In this document: piece after piece, positions 21,027-29,862 of the stretch
Position numbering within the stretch: position 1 is the stretch's first letter
Layout: every line of letters starts with the position of its first letter
Source: Lancefieldella parvula DSM 20469
GTDB lineage: Bacteria; Actinomycetota; Coriobacteriia; Coriobacteriales; Atopobiaceae
NCBI RefSeq assembly: GCF_000024225.1
Contig: NC_013203.1
Coordinates: 1,240,001-1,304,000, forward strand
Direction of reading: 5' to 3'
DNA: 64,000 nucleotides
Translations under genes and position numbers: made by a program
Notes under the pieces: generated by a model
Told to the model about the DNA's origin: nothing
Databases searched by the model: none
The model's input: the letters and a program-made list of their open reading frames with translations, nothing else

Positions 21027-24000
21027 CTACTCAACACTCTTAAGACTCTCCACCATATCAATATTTTTTAGCTTTGATCGCATAGCAACATACACTAACA
21101 GTGAGAAGACAAGGGTAAGTCCAAAAGCAAACCAATAACTTGACATATGAATAGAGCGGCCAAACATAACAAGATCAATCTCAGCTGTTTGAACCACAAA
21201 TCCCTCAAGGTAAGTTCCTAGAACAAGCCCAAAGAGTGCTCCAAAGACGGCCAGTAAAGCAATCTCTCTAAACACGTACGCATCAACTTCGTGTCGCGTA
21301 AAACCAAGCACTTTAAGGCTGGCAATCTCTCGAATACGCTCCTCAATATTGATATTTGTGAGGTTATACAAGACGATAAATGCCAACAGGGCTGCAGCCA
21401 AAATAAGAATAGCTACAACACGATTAACCACTTCAAGTGATTTTTTATATGTGCGAATAGCCTCATTGATGTCATCGACAGTTGCAACCCCTGCCCGGTT
21501 AATGAGTTTTTCTCCAAACGCATCTCTTGTTGCTTGATCTTTAGGAAGTGTTGCATACCAACCATCCGTTGCTTGATCTTGGATGCTCAAAGAATGCCAT
21601 GCAGAAGGCCCTACATAAAGATACGATCCAACGTAATTCTCGGTAACTCCCGTAACAGTAAGGGTACTTGGTTCACCTGAAGCATTTCCAATTCTGTCTT
21701 GAGCATAGACCCGAACGGCATCTCCCACACCTACGCCAAGCCGTTTTGCGAGCTTCTCTGTAATTACAACTGAATCTTCCTTAAGCTCTATTGTTTGACC
21801 AGAAAGACGATCCCGCAAGGTAACTACACCTGTAAGATCTTGAAGAGAATTACTGGTCATAATAGTTGTTCTTGTCAACGAACTTGCATTTTGCGCAGGA
21901 GACTCAAGAAGGACATTTTCGCTGGTTATGCGATGGATATTTGTAGCACCGACCTGGTTAAGCTCTGTAGCAATCTGATCTGCTTCTGCACCAGAAACAT
22001 CAGAGGTCATTCCTACTATGTAGTCATAATGAAAAAGAGTTGGCCATTGGCTGTCAATGACGTCATTAATAGAATCTCTAAGACCAAAGGCCACCAACAA
22101 AAGTGCGGTACATCCAGCAATTCCTACCAATGTCATAATCAAGCGACGCTTATAGCGAACAAGGTTTCTAATAGTAACTTTCCACGAAAAAGACAAGCTG
22201 GACCACAGAGGATTAATATGCTCAAGCAAAATCTTTGAGCCCGCTTTTGGAGCCTTTGGCAACATAAGGCTAGAAGGTTCTTCTTTCAAAGAAGACAAAA
22301 CAGCAGCCATCGTTGAAAGAAGCGTAACACCTATACCAAAAAGTCCTGAAAGAAGCGCGCTGTCAAGCTGAATAGGATAAGGAGCTCCCCCATTTGGAAT
22401 AGTATAAATTGATCCATATGCAGAGATAATAACCCCTGGCAACACCTGACTTAAAAGCGCTATGCCAATAACAGCTCCTAAAAGTGAAGCAAGCAAAGCA
22501 TATAACAGGTACTTTGCAGCAATTTGTAAAGTCGAATAACCAAGCGCCTTATGAACGCCGATGAGCGTACGCTCTTCAGATACCATGCGCGTCATACTGG
22601 TAAGTGAAACCAAAGCTGCAACCAAGAAAAACATCAAGGGGAACACATTAGCAATATTGTTAATACGCTCAGAGTCTGCTTGATAAGCTGCAACGCCAAT
22701 CTCTTTTGTACGATCAAGTACATAAACATCAGGCTCTTTAAGCTCATCAATTTTCTTTTGAGCTTCGTCAATTTTTGTCTGACCGTCAGCAAGTTGTTTC
22801 TCAATCTCAACGCGCTGGTCCTCAAGACTCTGTCTTCCTTCATAGGTCTGAGATTCTGCATTTTGAAGCAAAGCTTGTCCAGCAGTCAATTGGCTGAGCG
22901 ATGCATCAAGTTTTTCTTGAGCTGCATATAACTGATCTGCAGTAGCATTTCTTGCTTCTGTCAGATTTTGGCGCGCCTGAGCTACCTGAGACTCTGCCTC
23001 ACGCAGCTGAGCCGTACGTTGATCAAGCTCCCCTCGCGCTGCCGCTAAAGCCTGCTGCTGAGTAGCTAATTCTGCTTCTGCAGCCACAATCTGTGCCTGT
23101 GTAGCGAGAAGAGCATCTACTTGCGTGGTTGGTAAACCTAAAGCCCTCAGCTGCTGCTGCGCTTCTTCAAGTGTTGAAGCCGTAATCCCTTGTGCAGCAA
23201 GCCCTGTAAGATACGCGTCGCGACCCGCTTCAAATTCACTCTTTTGTTGCGTAAACGTCGTTTGACCTGCATTGAAAGCAGCAAGACCAGCCTGATACTG
23301 AGCCTCTCCTGCGCTAAGCTCATCTGTTCCCTGGGCTATCTGAGCCTCTGAAGCTTTAATCTGAGCTTCCGCTTGTGCAAATTTCTGCTCAGCACTGGAA
23401 CGTAAAGTTGTAAGCTGCTGACGTCCTGCGTCATATTGCTTCTGACCATCAGTCAGTCTTTGTTGCTGAGCAGAAATCTGTGCTTCCGCTTCATCAAGCT
23501 TTTTCTGTGCATCACCTAATTTATCTGCAGCCTCCTGCCTTGATTGCTCCAGCTTTTGACGAGCCTCATCAACCTGAGCTTGAGCATCATCTTTTAGCTC
23601 TTGCAAACGAAGAGAAGCAAGCGATGGATTCATTTGTTTAATGCGCTCTGCAACACTATCAATAGCACTCTGATACATTGATGAGCCGCTTTTATAACTG
23701 GTGGCGCCCTGGACCGTCAGATACACTTCGGTGTACGGATCATCATTAGCAAAAGCATCTTCAGTGACATATACAAATTGCTGAACAATACCATTGCCTA
23801 ATGACGTGGTACCAAAATTGCTTACATACGGATACGTTGGCGCATTTACAAAACCAACAACCGTGTACGATCCGCCCTTTAAATGAACGCCATTTGAAGT
23901 CTCAGGAAGCTCAATCTGATGGCCAAGGCTAATGTCTGTACGTTTCTTGGAATCAGCACTCATCACGCACTCATAAGGCCCCTGAGGAAGCCTTCCTTCA

Positions 24001-24359
24001 ACAACTACCGGCTGGTTAAGCTCACCAGGTCTGAACGAACTAACACGAGCGCTAGATTGCGATGAGGTCAACGTAGCCATGACGTCTACCGTGCGAGAAG
24101 GCATAACCGCTTCAACACCCTCAACTGAAGCAAGGGCATGGACGTCTTTCTCGCTTAACCCAAGTGTTGAGATAATGCGAAGATCGTAGAGGTGCTGATT
24201 TTTGTAAAACGTATGTGCAGCTTCTTGCATATCTGGGCTAGCCATTTTAAGTCCCGCAAAAAAACCACAGCCCAAAGCAACGATTCCTACAATTGCAAGA
24301 AATCTAGCAAGAGACCCTTTGATAGTCCGAATAATCTCGGTAAAAAGAGCGCGTGGCAT
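21027..24359 (-). CDS. FtsX-like ABC transporter permease with long extracellular coiled coil
   Basis: The 1110 residues begin with a membrane helix (about 16-40). An extracellular MacB-like region follows (about 55-245), then about 290 residues of Gln/Ala/Glu/Lys heptad-like sequence (about 250-540; ELKDDAQAQVDEARQKLEQS, EAQQQLRALG). A three-helix FtsX block (about 570-690), a second extracellular domain and a final FtsX block (about 965-1105) complete it. With the adjacent ATPase it forms a mechanotransmission-type complex, not a channel importer. The ATG at 24359 lies two bases after the ATPase stop, implying translational coupling. Substrate unknown. Confidence 0.88.
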   Translation of the reverse strand: MPRALFTEIIRTIKGSLARFLAIVGIVALGCGFFAGLKMASPDMQEAAHTFYKNQHLYDLRIISTLGLSEKDVHALASVEGVEAVMPSRTVDVMATLTSSQSSARVSSFRPGELNQPVVVEGRLPQGPYECVMSADSKKRTDISLGHQIELPETSNGVHLKGGSYTVVGFVNAPTYPYVSNFGTTSLGNGIVQQFVYVTEDAFANDDPYTEVYLTVQGATSYKSGSSMYQSAIDSVAERIKQMNPSLASLRLQELKDDAQAQVDEARQKLEQSRQEAADKLGDAQKKLDEAEAQISAQQQRLTDGQKQYDAGRQQLTTLRSSAEQKFAQAEAQIKASEAQIAQGTDELSAGEAQYQAGLAAFNAGQTTFTQQKSEFEAGRDAYLTGLAAQGITASTLEEAQQQLRALGLPTTQVDALLATQAQIVAAEAELATQQQALAAARGELDQRTAQLREAESQVAQARQNLTEARNATADQLYAAQEKLDASLSQLTAGQALLQNAESQTYEGRQSLEDQRVEIEKQLADGQTKIDEAQKKIDELKEPDVYVLDRTKEIGVAAYQADSERINNIANVFPLMFFLVAALVSLTSMTRMVSEERTLIGVHKALGYSTLQIAAKYLLYALLASLLGAVIGIALLSQVLPGVIISAYGSIYTIPNGGAPYPIQLDSALLSGLFGIGVTLLSTMAAVLSSLKEEPSSLMLPKAPKAGSKILLEHINPLWSSLSFSWKVTIRNLVRYKRRLIMTLVGIAGCTALLLVAFGLRDSINDVIDSQWPTLFHYDYIVGMTSDVSGAEADQIATELNQVGATNIHRITSENVLLESPAQNASSLTRTTIMTSNSLQDLTGVVTLRDRLSGQTIELKEDSVVITEKLAKRLGVGVGDAVRVYAQDRIGNASGEPSTLTVTGVTENYVGSYLYVGPSAWHSLSIQDQATDGWYATLPKDQATRDAFGEKLINRAGVATVDDINEAIRTYKKSLEVVNRVVAILILAAALLAFIVLYNLTNINIEERIREIASLKVLGFTRHEVDAYVFREIALLAVFGALFGLVLGTYLEGFVVQTAEIDLVMFGRSIHMSSYWFAFGLTLVFSLLVYVAMRSKLKNIDMVESLKSVE

Positions 24360-24361
24360 AG

Positions 24362-25063
24362 CTACCACTCAACAGTAAGTGCATCGGCTGGGTGCTGATT
24401 AATTTCAACCGATTGAGCCTGACCCTCTTTAACATGAATGACCCTATCGGCAATTTGAGTAAATGCAAAGTTATGTGTGACAATAGCCACGGTTTTATGC
24501 TGCTCTTTGCACATATCCTGCAAGAGCTTAAGAATTTGCTTTCCTGTTTTATAATCCAGCGCACCTGTTGGTTCATCACAAAGCAAAAGACGCGGATTCT
24601 TTGCCAAAGCACGTGCAATAGAAACGCGTTGCTGCTCTCCACCAGAGAGCTGAGCTGGGAAGTTATCCATACGATGCTCAAGACCAACAGCACGAAGTGC
24701 ATCTTCTGGCTGCATAGGATCAAGACAAATCTGAGACGCAAGCTCAACGTTTTCTTTTGCTGTGAGATTGGGGACAAGGTTATAAAATTGGAAAACAAAG
24801 CCAATGTCATGACGACGATACAGCGTTCTTTCTTTTTCTGAAAGCCCGCCAATTTCTTTTCCATCTAAATAAATAGACCCGGAGGTACAGGTATCCATAC
24901 CTCCGAGCATATTTAAGACAGTTGTTTTACCGGCACCTGATGGTCCAACAATTACGCAAATCTCTCCCTCTTCTATGGAGAAGTTCATGTTATGGACGGC
25001 GTGTACCTTGACGGAGCCCATGGTATACGTCTTTGTTACCTCTTTGAATTCAACAAAAGACAT
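24362..25063 (-). CDS. ABC transporter ATP-binding protein, MacB/LolD type
   Basis: The 233 residues contain Walker [11 protein letters not shown]-loop [13 protein letters not shown], signature [15 protein letters not shown], Walker [13 protein letters not shown] and the switch His in IVTHN. The [13 protein letters not shown] and PTGALD spelling is typical of the LolD/MacB branch, which pairs with FtsX-fold permeases. It powers the permease encoded immediately downstream. AGGAG lies 7 bases before the ATG. Confidence 0.95.
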   Translation of the reverse strand: MSFVEFKEVTKTYTMGSVKVHAVHNMNFSIEEGEICVIVGPSGAGKTTVLNMLGGMDTCTSGSIYLDGKEIGGLSEKERTLYRRHDIGFVFQFYNLVPNLTAKENVELASQICLDPMQPEDALRAVGLEHRMDNFPAQLSGGEQQRVSIARALAKNPRLLLCDEPTGALDYKTGKQILKLLQDMCKEQHKTVAIVTHNFAFTQIADRVIHVKEGQAQSVEINQHPADALTVEW

Positions 25064-25117
25064 ACGGTTCTCCTATGAGAAAAAAATTCCTCCAAACAAG
25101 AAGAGAGTACGTAAAAG

Positions 25118-25750
25118 CTACTCCTGTGGAGCCGCTGGAGCTTCTGGAGCTGCAGGAGCTTCAGATGCCACTGAAGTCTCTGCTGCAACGGATGCTTCTG
25201 GAGCGGGTGCCGCAACAGCTGCTGCAGGCTCAGAAGTTACAGGTACTACAGGAGCAACCTCTGCTCCCTCAGTAGTAAGAGGCATTGGAGTAACAACAAC
25301 TTCTTCCTCTTCAAGATCAGCTTGACGCTGGTCAAACTCTTTCTTAGCACGAACCCAAATGAAAAGTGCAAGAAGAGCTGTGAGGAACAAGAAGCTCACA
25401 ATCATGATGTTAAGAATAAGGGTGGTGAAGTTTACCGCCTGGCTGATAGAAATTATCACAGAGAGCTCGGTAAGTACGGAATTTAAAGCAACTACAGAGA
25501 GAATGGGAAGGCCCCACCTAAGACGAGGTCGGAAGTTCCTCAAAAGACTTGTAACCGCAGCAAACAGGTAGCACAGACAAATAATGTAGGCAACACGTGC
25601 AAGCATCAAAGAAAAAGGATTTGTTTGACGAGTTGCAAAGTTAAATGCAGTGTGGAAATAGCTGAGATACTGAACTGGTGCGACAAAATCAATGATGATA
25701 AAAATGAGCGCCGCAATTGCTGGAATGGCAACTTTTGCTTTGGGGTTCAT
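25118..25750 (-). CDS. Four-helix membrane protein with Ala/Pro/Glu-rich tail
   Basis: The 210 residues have four hydrophobic segments (about 7-25, 46-69, 80-103, 108-130) and a charged linker (WVRAKKEFDQRQADLEEEE). A low-complexity tail of about 60 residues follows, built from Ala, Pro, Glu, Val and Ser (SEAPAAPEAPAAPQE). The tail is cytoplasmic if the N-terminus is inside. GAGGAGG precedes the ATG by 4 bases. It ends 54 bases before the ABC ATPase start on the same strand and may be its first operon gene. Function unknown. Confidence 0.75.
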   Translation of the reverse strand: MNPKAKVAIPAIAALIFIIIDFVAPVQYLSYFHTAFNFATRQTNPFSLMLARVAYIICLCYLFAAVTSLLRNFRPRLRWGLPILSVVALNSVLTELSVIISISQAVNFTTLILNIMIVSFLFLTALLALFIWVRAKKEFDQRQADLEEEEVVVTPMPLTTEGAEVAPVVPVTSEPAAAVAAPAPEASVAAETSVASEAPAAPEAPAAPQE

Positions 25751-25767
25751 GAAACCTCCTCGATTTC

Positions 25768-25798
25768 TTTATACGACCTATCTATTTTATCGTATAAA
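25768..25798. repeat. Inverted repeat between the YolD-like gene and the membrane-protein gene
   Basis: TTTATACGA (25768-25776) and TCGTATAAA (25790-25798) are perfect 9-base arms around 13 AT-rich bases. They sit 18 bases upstream of the membrane-protein start. With no T tract on the minus strand it looks more like an operator or promoter-overlapping palindrome than a terminator. Confidence 0.5.
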
Positions 25799-25799
25799 C

Positions 25800-26021
25800 C
25801 TATGACCAGTGTGGTAAGTCATGAAAGTCTTTTATGTGGTCTTGAGCTTCTTGCTCTCTTTCTGCTAAAGCTTCTCTTAGACCCTTCAATGCATCAAAAG
25901 GCATAAATATTTTTGCTCTGTTTGCTCGAGACATACGAGGATGTCCGTAATGCATCTGCGAAGCAAACGTGTCTTCTTTTGCACTATCTTTTGCTGTCGA
26001 GAAACTCTGTTTAGGTTTCAT
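25800..26021 (-). CDS. YolD-like small protein linked to the Y-family polymerase
   Basis: The 73 residues start MKPKQSFSTAKDS, 8 bases after GGAG, and overlap the polymerase stop by 11 bases. The core RMSRANRAKIFMPFDALKGLREAL resembles the YolD-like family, small proteins routinely encoded next to UvrX/ImuB-type error-prone polymerases in Gram-positive bacteria. The role of YolD is not settled; a regulatory or accessory part in translesion synthesis is inferred from linkage. No membrane segment is seen. Confidence 0.7.
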   Translation of the reverse strand: MKPKQSFSTAKDSAKEDTFASQMHYGHPRMSRANRAKIFMPFDALKGLREALAEREQEAQDHIKDFHDLPHWS

Positions 26022-27354
26022 TGGTTTCTTCTCCACTACGATGTCCTCCAATCTGAGCATTTCTCTGGCGTGCTGTTGCTTCTGAGAGCAAATCCATTGC
26101 CTTAAGCAAAGAGTTCTTACCAAACTTCTTCTTTATGGCATTGATAGTATCTTGGCGCTGGCGTTCTTTTTCTAGCCCGTATGTATCCTGAAAAAGCGAC
26201 GTCTGAATACCCGAGTTTGTTTCTTCTTGCGTATTTCCAAACGTGAGTCCTACTCGATGAACACTCTCTGAAGGAAGCACGCGCTCGTCAAAGAAAGATA
26301 AAACTTCTGCCATAAGTTCATCTCTAGAGTTAGTGGGATAGATGAGCTTCTTAGTACCACTACTAGAAGGAATATGTCGTCTCCAACTTCTATAATCTCC
26401 CGTTTTTCTCAGTTCTTCCATCTGGCTCTCTGTTGCCGAATAGCCAATATAAATGCCAATAGAAGAACAAACCAGCTTTTGGGTTACAAGTTCTAACGTC
26501 AAAGCTTCAACCATCTCTTTAAAGATAAAACGCGCACCTTCCGTATCTCTATTGTGATCAAAGACCTGTGCCGTTGAAACTGAATGACTTTGCGACTTAT
26601 AGTTCTTAATATCTGCAATAGTGGTTGGCTCAATGCCCCACGCATGATCAATAAGAATTTCTGCATCAACACCAAATTCTTTATACAAAGGTTCTATAGG
26701 AGCCATAGCAAGTTGCCCCATGGTATGAATATTCATTGCCTCTAGACGTTTTTGAATACCTGTACCAATATGCCAAAAATCAGTTAAAGGTTTGTGATTC
26801 CAGAGTTTAAGCTTGTACGATTCTTCATCAAGCTCACCAAAGAAGTTTGGGCTGTGTTTTGCAGTAATATCAAGTGCAATTTTTGCTAGATACAAATTAG
26901 GACCCAAACCACAGGTGGCAGGAATACCGGTAGTTTTTGCCACGTCAGCGCGGATTTTCTCGCCCAACTCTCTTGCTGTACATCCATAGAGCGATAAGTA
27001 CGGCGTTACATCAATAAATGCCTCGTCAATAGAGTATACGTGGATATCTTCTGGCGCAATATATTTGAGATACACCGAATAAACATCTGCAGATCGCTCA
27101 ATATACAAAGCCATACGAGGAGGTGCCACCTCATAGGTTAAATTTTTGGGAATCTCAAAGACTCGGCAACGGCCAGGAACACCCAACGCGCGAAGCGCAG
27201 GTGAAACCGCCAAACAAATTGTCTTCTCTGTCCTGGTAAGGTCAGCCACAACAAGCTTAGCCTTCATAGGATCAAGGCCTCGCTCAACGCACTCAACTGA
27301 TGCGTAAAAACTTTTTAGATCAATAACCAGGTACTGTTTTTGAGAAGGCGCCAT
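26011..27354 (-). CDS. Y-family DNA polymerase (translesion, UmuC/UvrX-like)
   Basis: The 447 residues begin with the IMS catalytic core: VIDLKSFYASVECVERG with the first metal Asp, and HVYSIDEAFIDVTPY with the Asp-Glu pair. GLGPNLYLAKIALD and helix-hairpin-helix thumb sequences (FWHIGTGIQKRLEAMNI) follow, then the little-finger domain. GIQTSLFQ near residue 395 fits the beta-clamp binding motif. It copies past damaged bases with low fidelity. The start lies three bases after the DJ-1 gene stop with only a weak ribosome binding site, so translation is probably coupled. I see no canonical LexA box upstream. Confidence 0.9.
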   Translation of the reverse strand: MAPSQKQYLVIDLKSFYASVECVERGLDPMKAKLVVADLTRTEKTICLAVSPALRALGVPGRCRVFEIPKNLTYEVAPPRMALYIERSADVYSVYLKYIAPEDIHVYSIDEAFIDVTPYLSLYGCTARELGEKIRADVAKTTGIPATCGLGPNLYLAKIALDITAKHSPNFFGELDEESYKLKLWNHKPLTDFWHIGTGIQKRLEAMNIHTMGQLAMAPIEPLYKEFGVDAEILIDHAWGIEPTTIADIKNYKSQSHSVSTAQVFDHNRDTEGARFIFKEMVEALTLELVTQKLVCSSIGIYIGYSATESQMEELRKTGDYRSWRRHIPSSSGTKKLIYPTNSRDELMAEVLSFFDERVLPSESVHRVGLTFGNTQEETNSGIQTSLFQDTYGLEKERQRQDTINAIKKKFGKNSLLKAMDLLSEATARQRNAQIGGHRSGEETNET

Positions 27355-27357
27355 GAC

Positions 27358-27930
27358 CTAGATAAGCACAATACCCTGAGATACTTTTTGTGCCACGTCA
27401 TTACCTACAAGATAACGAACAATCTCAAGACCAAACTTAAGAGCTGTTCCCGCACCCTGGCTGGTAATAAAAGAGCCGTCAACACAAACCGCATCTTTTG
27501 TAAGCTTAGCGCCATTCTCAGAAAGAAAATGTTGGAAGCCGGGATTAGAAGTAGCCTTCTTTCCTTGAAGTAATCCGCGCTTTGCATAAATTGAAGGAGC
27601 AGCACAAATTGCGGCAAGCGCACGACCGTCTGCTGCAAACGCATCAACCGCCTGCATAAGCGGCTCACAAGCCTCAAGATTAGTGGTTCCAGGAAGACCT
27701 CCAGGAAGCACCAGCATGCTGTAATCGTCAAATGAAATCTGACTAAGCAGTTTATCTGTTAGAAAAGTAACCTGATGAGAAGAAGTCACGCTCAAAGAAT
27801 CAGAGATAGAAACCTTGTCACAAGGAACACCTGCGCGATACAGGACATCAACAACACTGAGTCCCTCAATCTCTTCACAACCATCAGCAAAAAAGACAGC
27901 AACACGCTTGTCAGTACATGGTGTAAACAT
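27358..27930 (-). CDS. DJ-1/PfpI-family protein (YajL-like)
   Basis: The 190 residues form a flavodoxin-like class I glutaminase-amidotransferase-like fold: VAVFFADGCEEIEGLSVVDVLYRAG with the conserved Glu, MLVLPGGLPG, and nucleophile elbow AAICAAPSIYA. Family members act as chaperones, glyoxalase-like or oxidative-stress proteins; the exact activity cannot be read from sequence. AGGGAG precedes the ATG at 27930. It is the first gene of the operon with the Y-family polymerase and the YolD-like protein, suggesting a shared damage or oxidative-stress response. Confidence 0.85.
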   Translation of the reverse strand: MFTPCTDKRVAVFFADGCEEIEGLSVVDVLYRAGVPCDKVSISDSLSVTSSHQVTFLTDKLLSQISFDDYSMLVLPGGLPGTTNLEACEPLMQAVDAFAADGRALAAICAAPSIYAKRGLLQGKKATSNPGFQHFLSENGAKLTKDAVCVDGSFITSQGAGTALKFGLEIVRYLVGNDVAQKVSQGIVLI

Positions 27931-27956
27931 CAAACTCCCTTCTCAACTAAAAACTA

Positions 27957-27968
27957 GTACAAGTGTAC
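27957..27968. promoter_or_regulatory. Candidate operator palindrome upstream of the DJ-1/polymerase operon
   Basis: GTACAAGTGTAC is a 12-base inverted repeat (GTACA/TGTAC) located 27 bases upstream of the DJ-1 start codon and downstream of the previous gene's terminator, where an operator would lie. It does not match the actinobacterial or Bacillus LexA box (GAAC-N4-GTTC). The regulator is unknown. Confidence 0.35.
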
Positions 27969-27980
27969 GCCTTTTTAGAT

Positions 27981-28014
27981 AAAAAAGGACACTCAAGTTT
28001 ATGCTTGAGTGTCC
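27981..28014 (-). terminator. Terminator after the PTS IIA gene
   Basis: An 11-base-pair perfect stem (27987-27997 with 28004-28014) is followed on the minus strand by six T residues. Confidence 0.92.
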
Positions 28015-28082
28015 AGAATTTTACCCAGTTAGCTTGTTGCAGAAAGTAACTCTCACAACTTGCCGTAATCTGGCGAGAAAAC

Positions 28083-28541
28083 CTACTCCTCGCTAATACC
28101 CTCGTTAATAGCCTGAGCAATGGCTTCCTGATCGTTAGAGTCACGAAGCAGGGACTTAAACTCATCTCTCATTAGAAGAACCGCAGTCTTAGAAAGAAGC
28201 TTGATGTGAGTGGTACCAGCCTCTCCATCTGGAACAAGCAGTGCAATAGCAACATCAACGGGCTTCTCATCAAAAGAAGGCCACTCAAGAGGAGTGTTAT
28301 TCTTGAAGACGAAGACAGCCGCATCCTTGATAGCAGCATCCTTTGCGTGAGGAACTGCAAAACCATCAGTCATGCCAGTCTCACCCATTTCCTCGCGAGC
28401 CAAGAAAGCATTGTAAACAGCGTCTGCATCATCAGTTACGCCAGTCTCCAGTGCCTTGTCGGCAATAAAACGCAGGACATCATTACGGCTCGCTACGTTT
28501 TGATTTACAAAAACATTGTCTGCCTTAACAAAACCGCTCAT
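28083..28541 (-). CDS. PTS EIIA, fructose/mannitol type (lone subunit)
   Basis: The 152 residues form an EIIA-2 domain. The phosphorylated His lies in GFAVPHAKDAAI, preceded by LAREEMGETGMTDG and followed by AIALLVPDGEAGTTHIKLL. EIIA takes phosphate from HPr and passes it to a sugar-specific EIIB. No EIIB or EIIC gene adjoins it, so it may serve a distant permease or act as a regulatory PTS protein. GGAAGGA precedes the ATG at 28541; codons upstream in frame lack a ribosome binding site. A strong terminator follows. Confidence 0.9.
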   Translation of the reverse strand: MSGFVKADNVFVNQNVASRNDVLRFIADKALETGVTDDADAVYNAFLAREEMGETGMTDGFAVPHAKDAAIKDAAVFVFKNNTPLEWPSFDEKPVDVAIALLVPDGEAGTTHIKLLSKTAVLLMRDEFKSLLRDSNDQEAIAQAINEGISEE

Positions 28542-28633
28542 GAATCTTCCTTCCGTATATTTGAGCTTATGGCTCAGTAACTTCGTATATAGTAATAATA
28601 CTCGCAATGAAACAAAATTTACCTTAAGAAACT

Positions 28634-29827
28634 TTACTTTAAAGCCATCCTTAAAATCTGTTGAACATCTGTTGTTTTAAGCTGCATAAAGTTACCCGCA
28701 TGATCTCCGCCACGAGCGTCAATAGCTCCCTGAGCCATCTGGAGAATATCTTCTTCTGAAGGGCTTACTCCAAGTTCAGCGAGGGAGGTTGGCATACCAA
28801 TTGCATGACACCATTGATTCCAAGCCTCAATTCCTGCAAGGCCGGTGGCAGTTGAATTATGAAAGTTGTTTTGAACTCCAAAAACATTTACCGCAAACTG
28901 CGCGAAACGCTTTGGATCTTGATTCATAACATACTGAGCCCAGCTTGCCCAAATAGCGGTAAGACCAGCACCATGAGCTACATCGTACTTTGCACTGAGC
29001 TCATGTTCAATGGCATGAGAAGCAAAATCGCTTACGCGACCTGTTCCAGTAAGCCCGCAGTGAGAAAGCGACGATGCCCAAAGCAAGTCTGCGCGCGCTG
29101 CGTAATTCTTAGGCTCTTTAATGGCTATCAGCACTGCTTCTTTTACTGTACGCAAAAGACCTTCAGCCAGCTCATCGGTAAGTGCAACGTCTTTCTCAAG
29201 CGTAAAGTAGCGCTCCATAGTATGCATCATAATGTCAGCGCCCGTTGATGCTGTCTGATATGCACTCACGGAATAGGTAAGCTCTGGGTTCATGATAGCA
29301 AAGCAGGGACGACCGCTTTGATGGTGATAAGAGCGTTTAAGGATACGTCCATCACTCAGCGTAATGTTCATGACGGAAGAATCCGAGGTCTCAGAGCCAG
29401 TTCCCGCAATAGTAGAAATGACTCCTATAGGAGTTGCTTTTGAAACACCAACCCTATGTAAATAAAGGTCTTCAAGAGAAACGTCATTAGCTAAGCCATA
29501 CGCAATTGCTTTAGCAGAATCCATTACAGATCCGCCGCCGATAGCCAAAATGAAATCAACGCCCTCGCGTTTGCCCAGTTCTATAGCTTCTTCTGCAAGC
29601 TCTAAACGAGGATTAGGGACAACTCCACCACAGTCAACAAAAGCAATTCCGGCGTTACTCAAAAGCTGATGAATCTGATCAAGTAAACCGTTCTTTACCA
29701 CATGGTTGCCGCCAAAATGCACCAGCACCTTGGTTCCTCCATGAGCAGAAACAAGCTCTGCCACACGAAGCTGAGTATCTTTTCCAAAAACTATCTGAGT
29801 AGGTACAACATACTCAAAATTAACCAT
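28634..29827 (-). CDS. Iron-containing alcohol dehydrogenase (butanol dehydrogenase-like)
   Basis: The 397 residues show the group III dehydrogenase layout: an N-terminal NAD(P) domain with KVLVHFGG and ILAIGGGSVMDSAKAIAYG, IATIAGTGSET-like sequence (ISTIAGTGSETSDSSV), and a C-terminal metal-binding helical domain with FASHAIEHELSAKYDVAHGAGL. The spaced His residues there bind Fe2+. It resembles NADPH-dependent BdhA/YqhD enzymes, which reduce aldehydes to alcohols and re-oxidise cofactor during fermentation. GAAAGG precedes the ATG. Exact aldehyde unknown. Confidence 0.92.
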   Translation of the reverse strand: MVNFEYVVPTQIVFGKDTQLRVAELVSAHGGTKVLVHFGGNHVVKNGLLDQIHQLLSNAGIAFVDCGGVVPNPRLELAEEAIELGKREGVDFILAIGGGSVMDSAKAIAYGLANDVSLEDLYLHRVGVSKATPIGVISTIAGTGSETSDSSVMNITLSDGRILKRSYHHQSGRPCFAIMNPELTYSVSAYQTASTGADIMMHTMERYFTLEKDVALTDELAEGLLRTVKEAVLIAIKEPKNYAARADLLWASSLSHCGLTGTGRVSDFASHAIEHELSAKYDVAHGAGLTAIWASWAQYVMNQDPKRFAQFAVNVFGVQNNFHNSTATGLAGIEAWNQWCHAIGMPTSLAELGVSPSEEDILQMAQGAIDARGGDHAGNFMQLKTTDVQQILRMALK

Positions 29828-29862
29828 TACTAAAGACCTTTCTTACCTACTCAAGCAACATC

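Noticed and set aside
27931-27986. LexA box before the Y-family polymerase operon
   Set aside because: No GAAC-N4-GTTC or close variant is present; only an unrelated GTACAAGTGTAC palindrome is seen.
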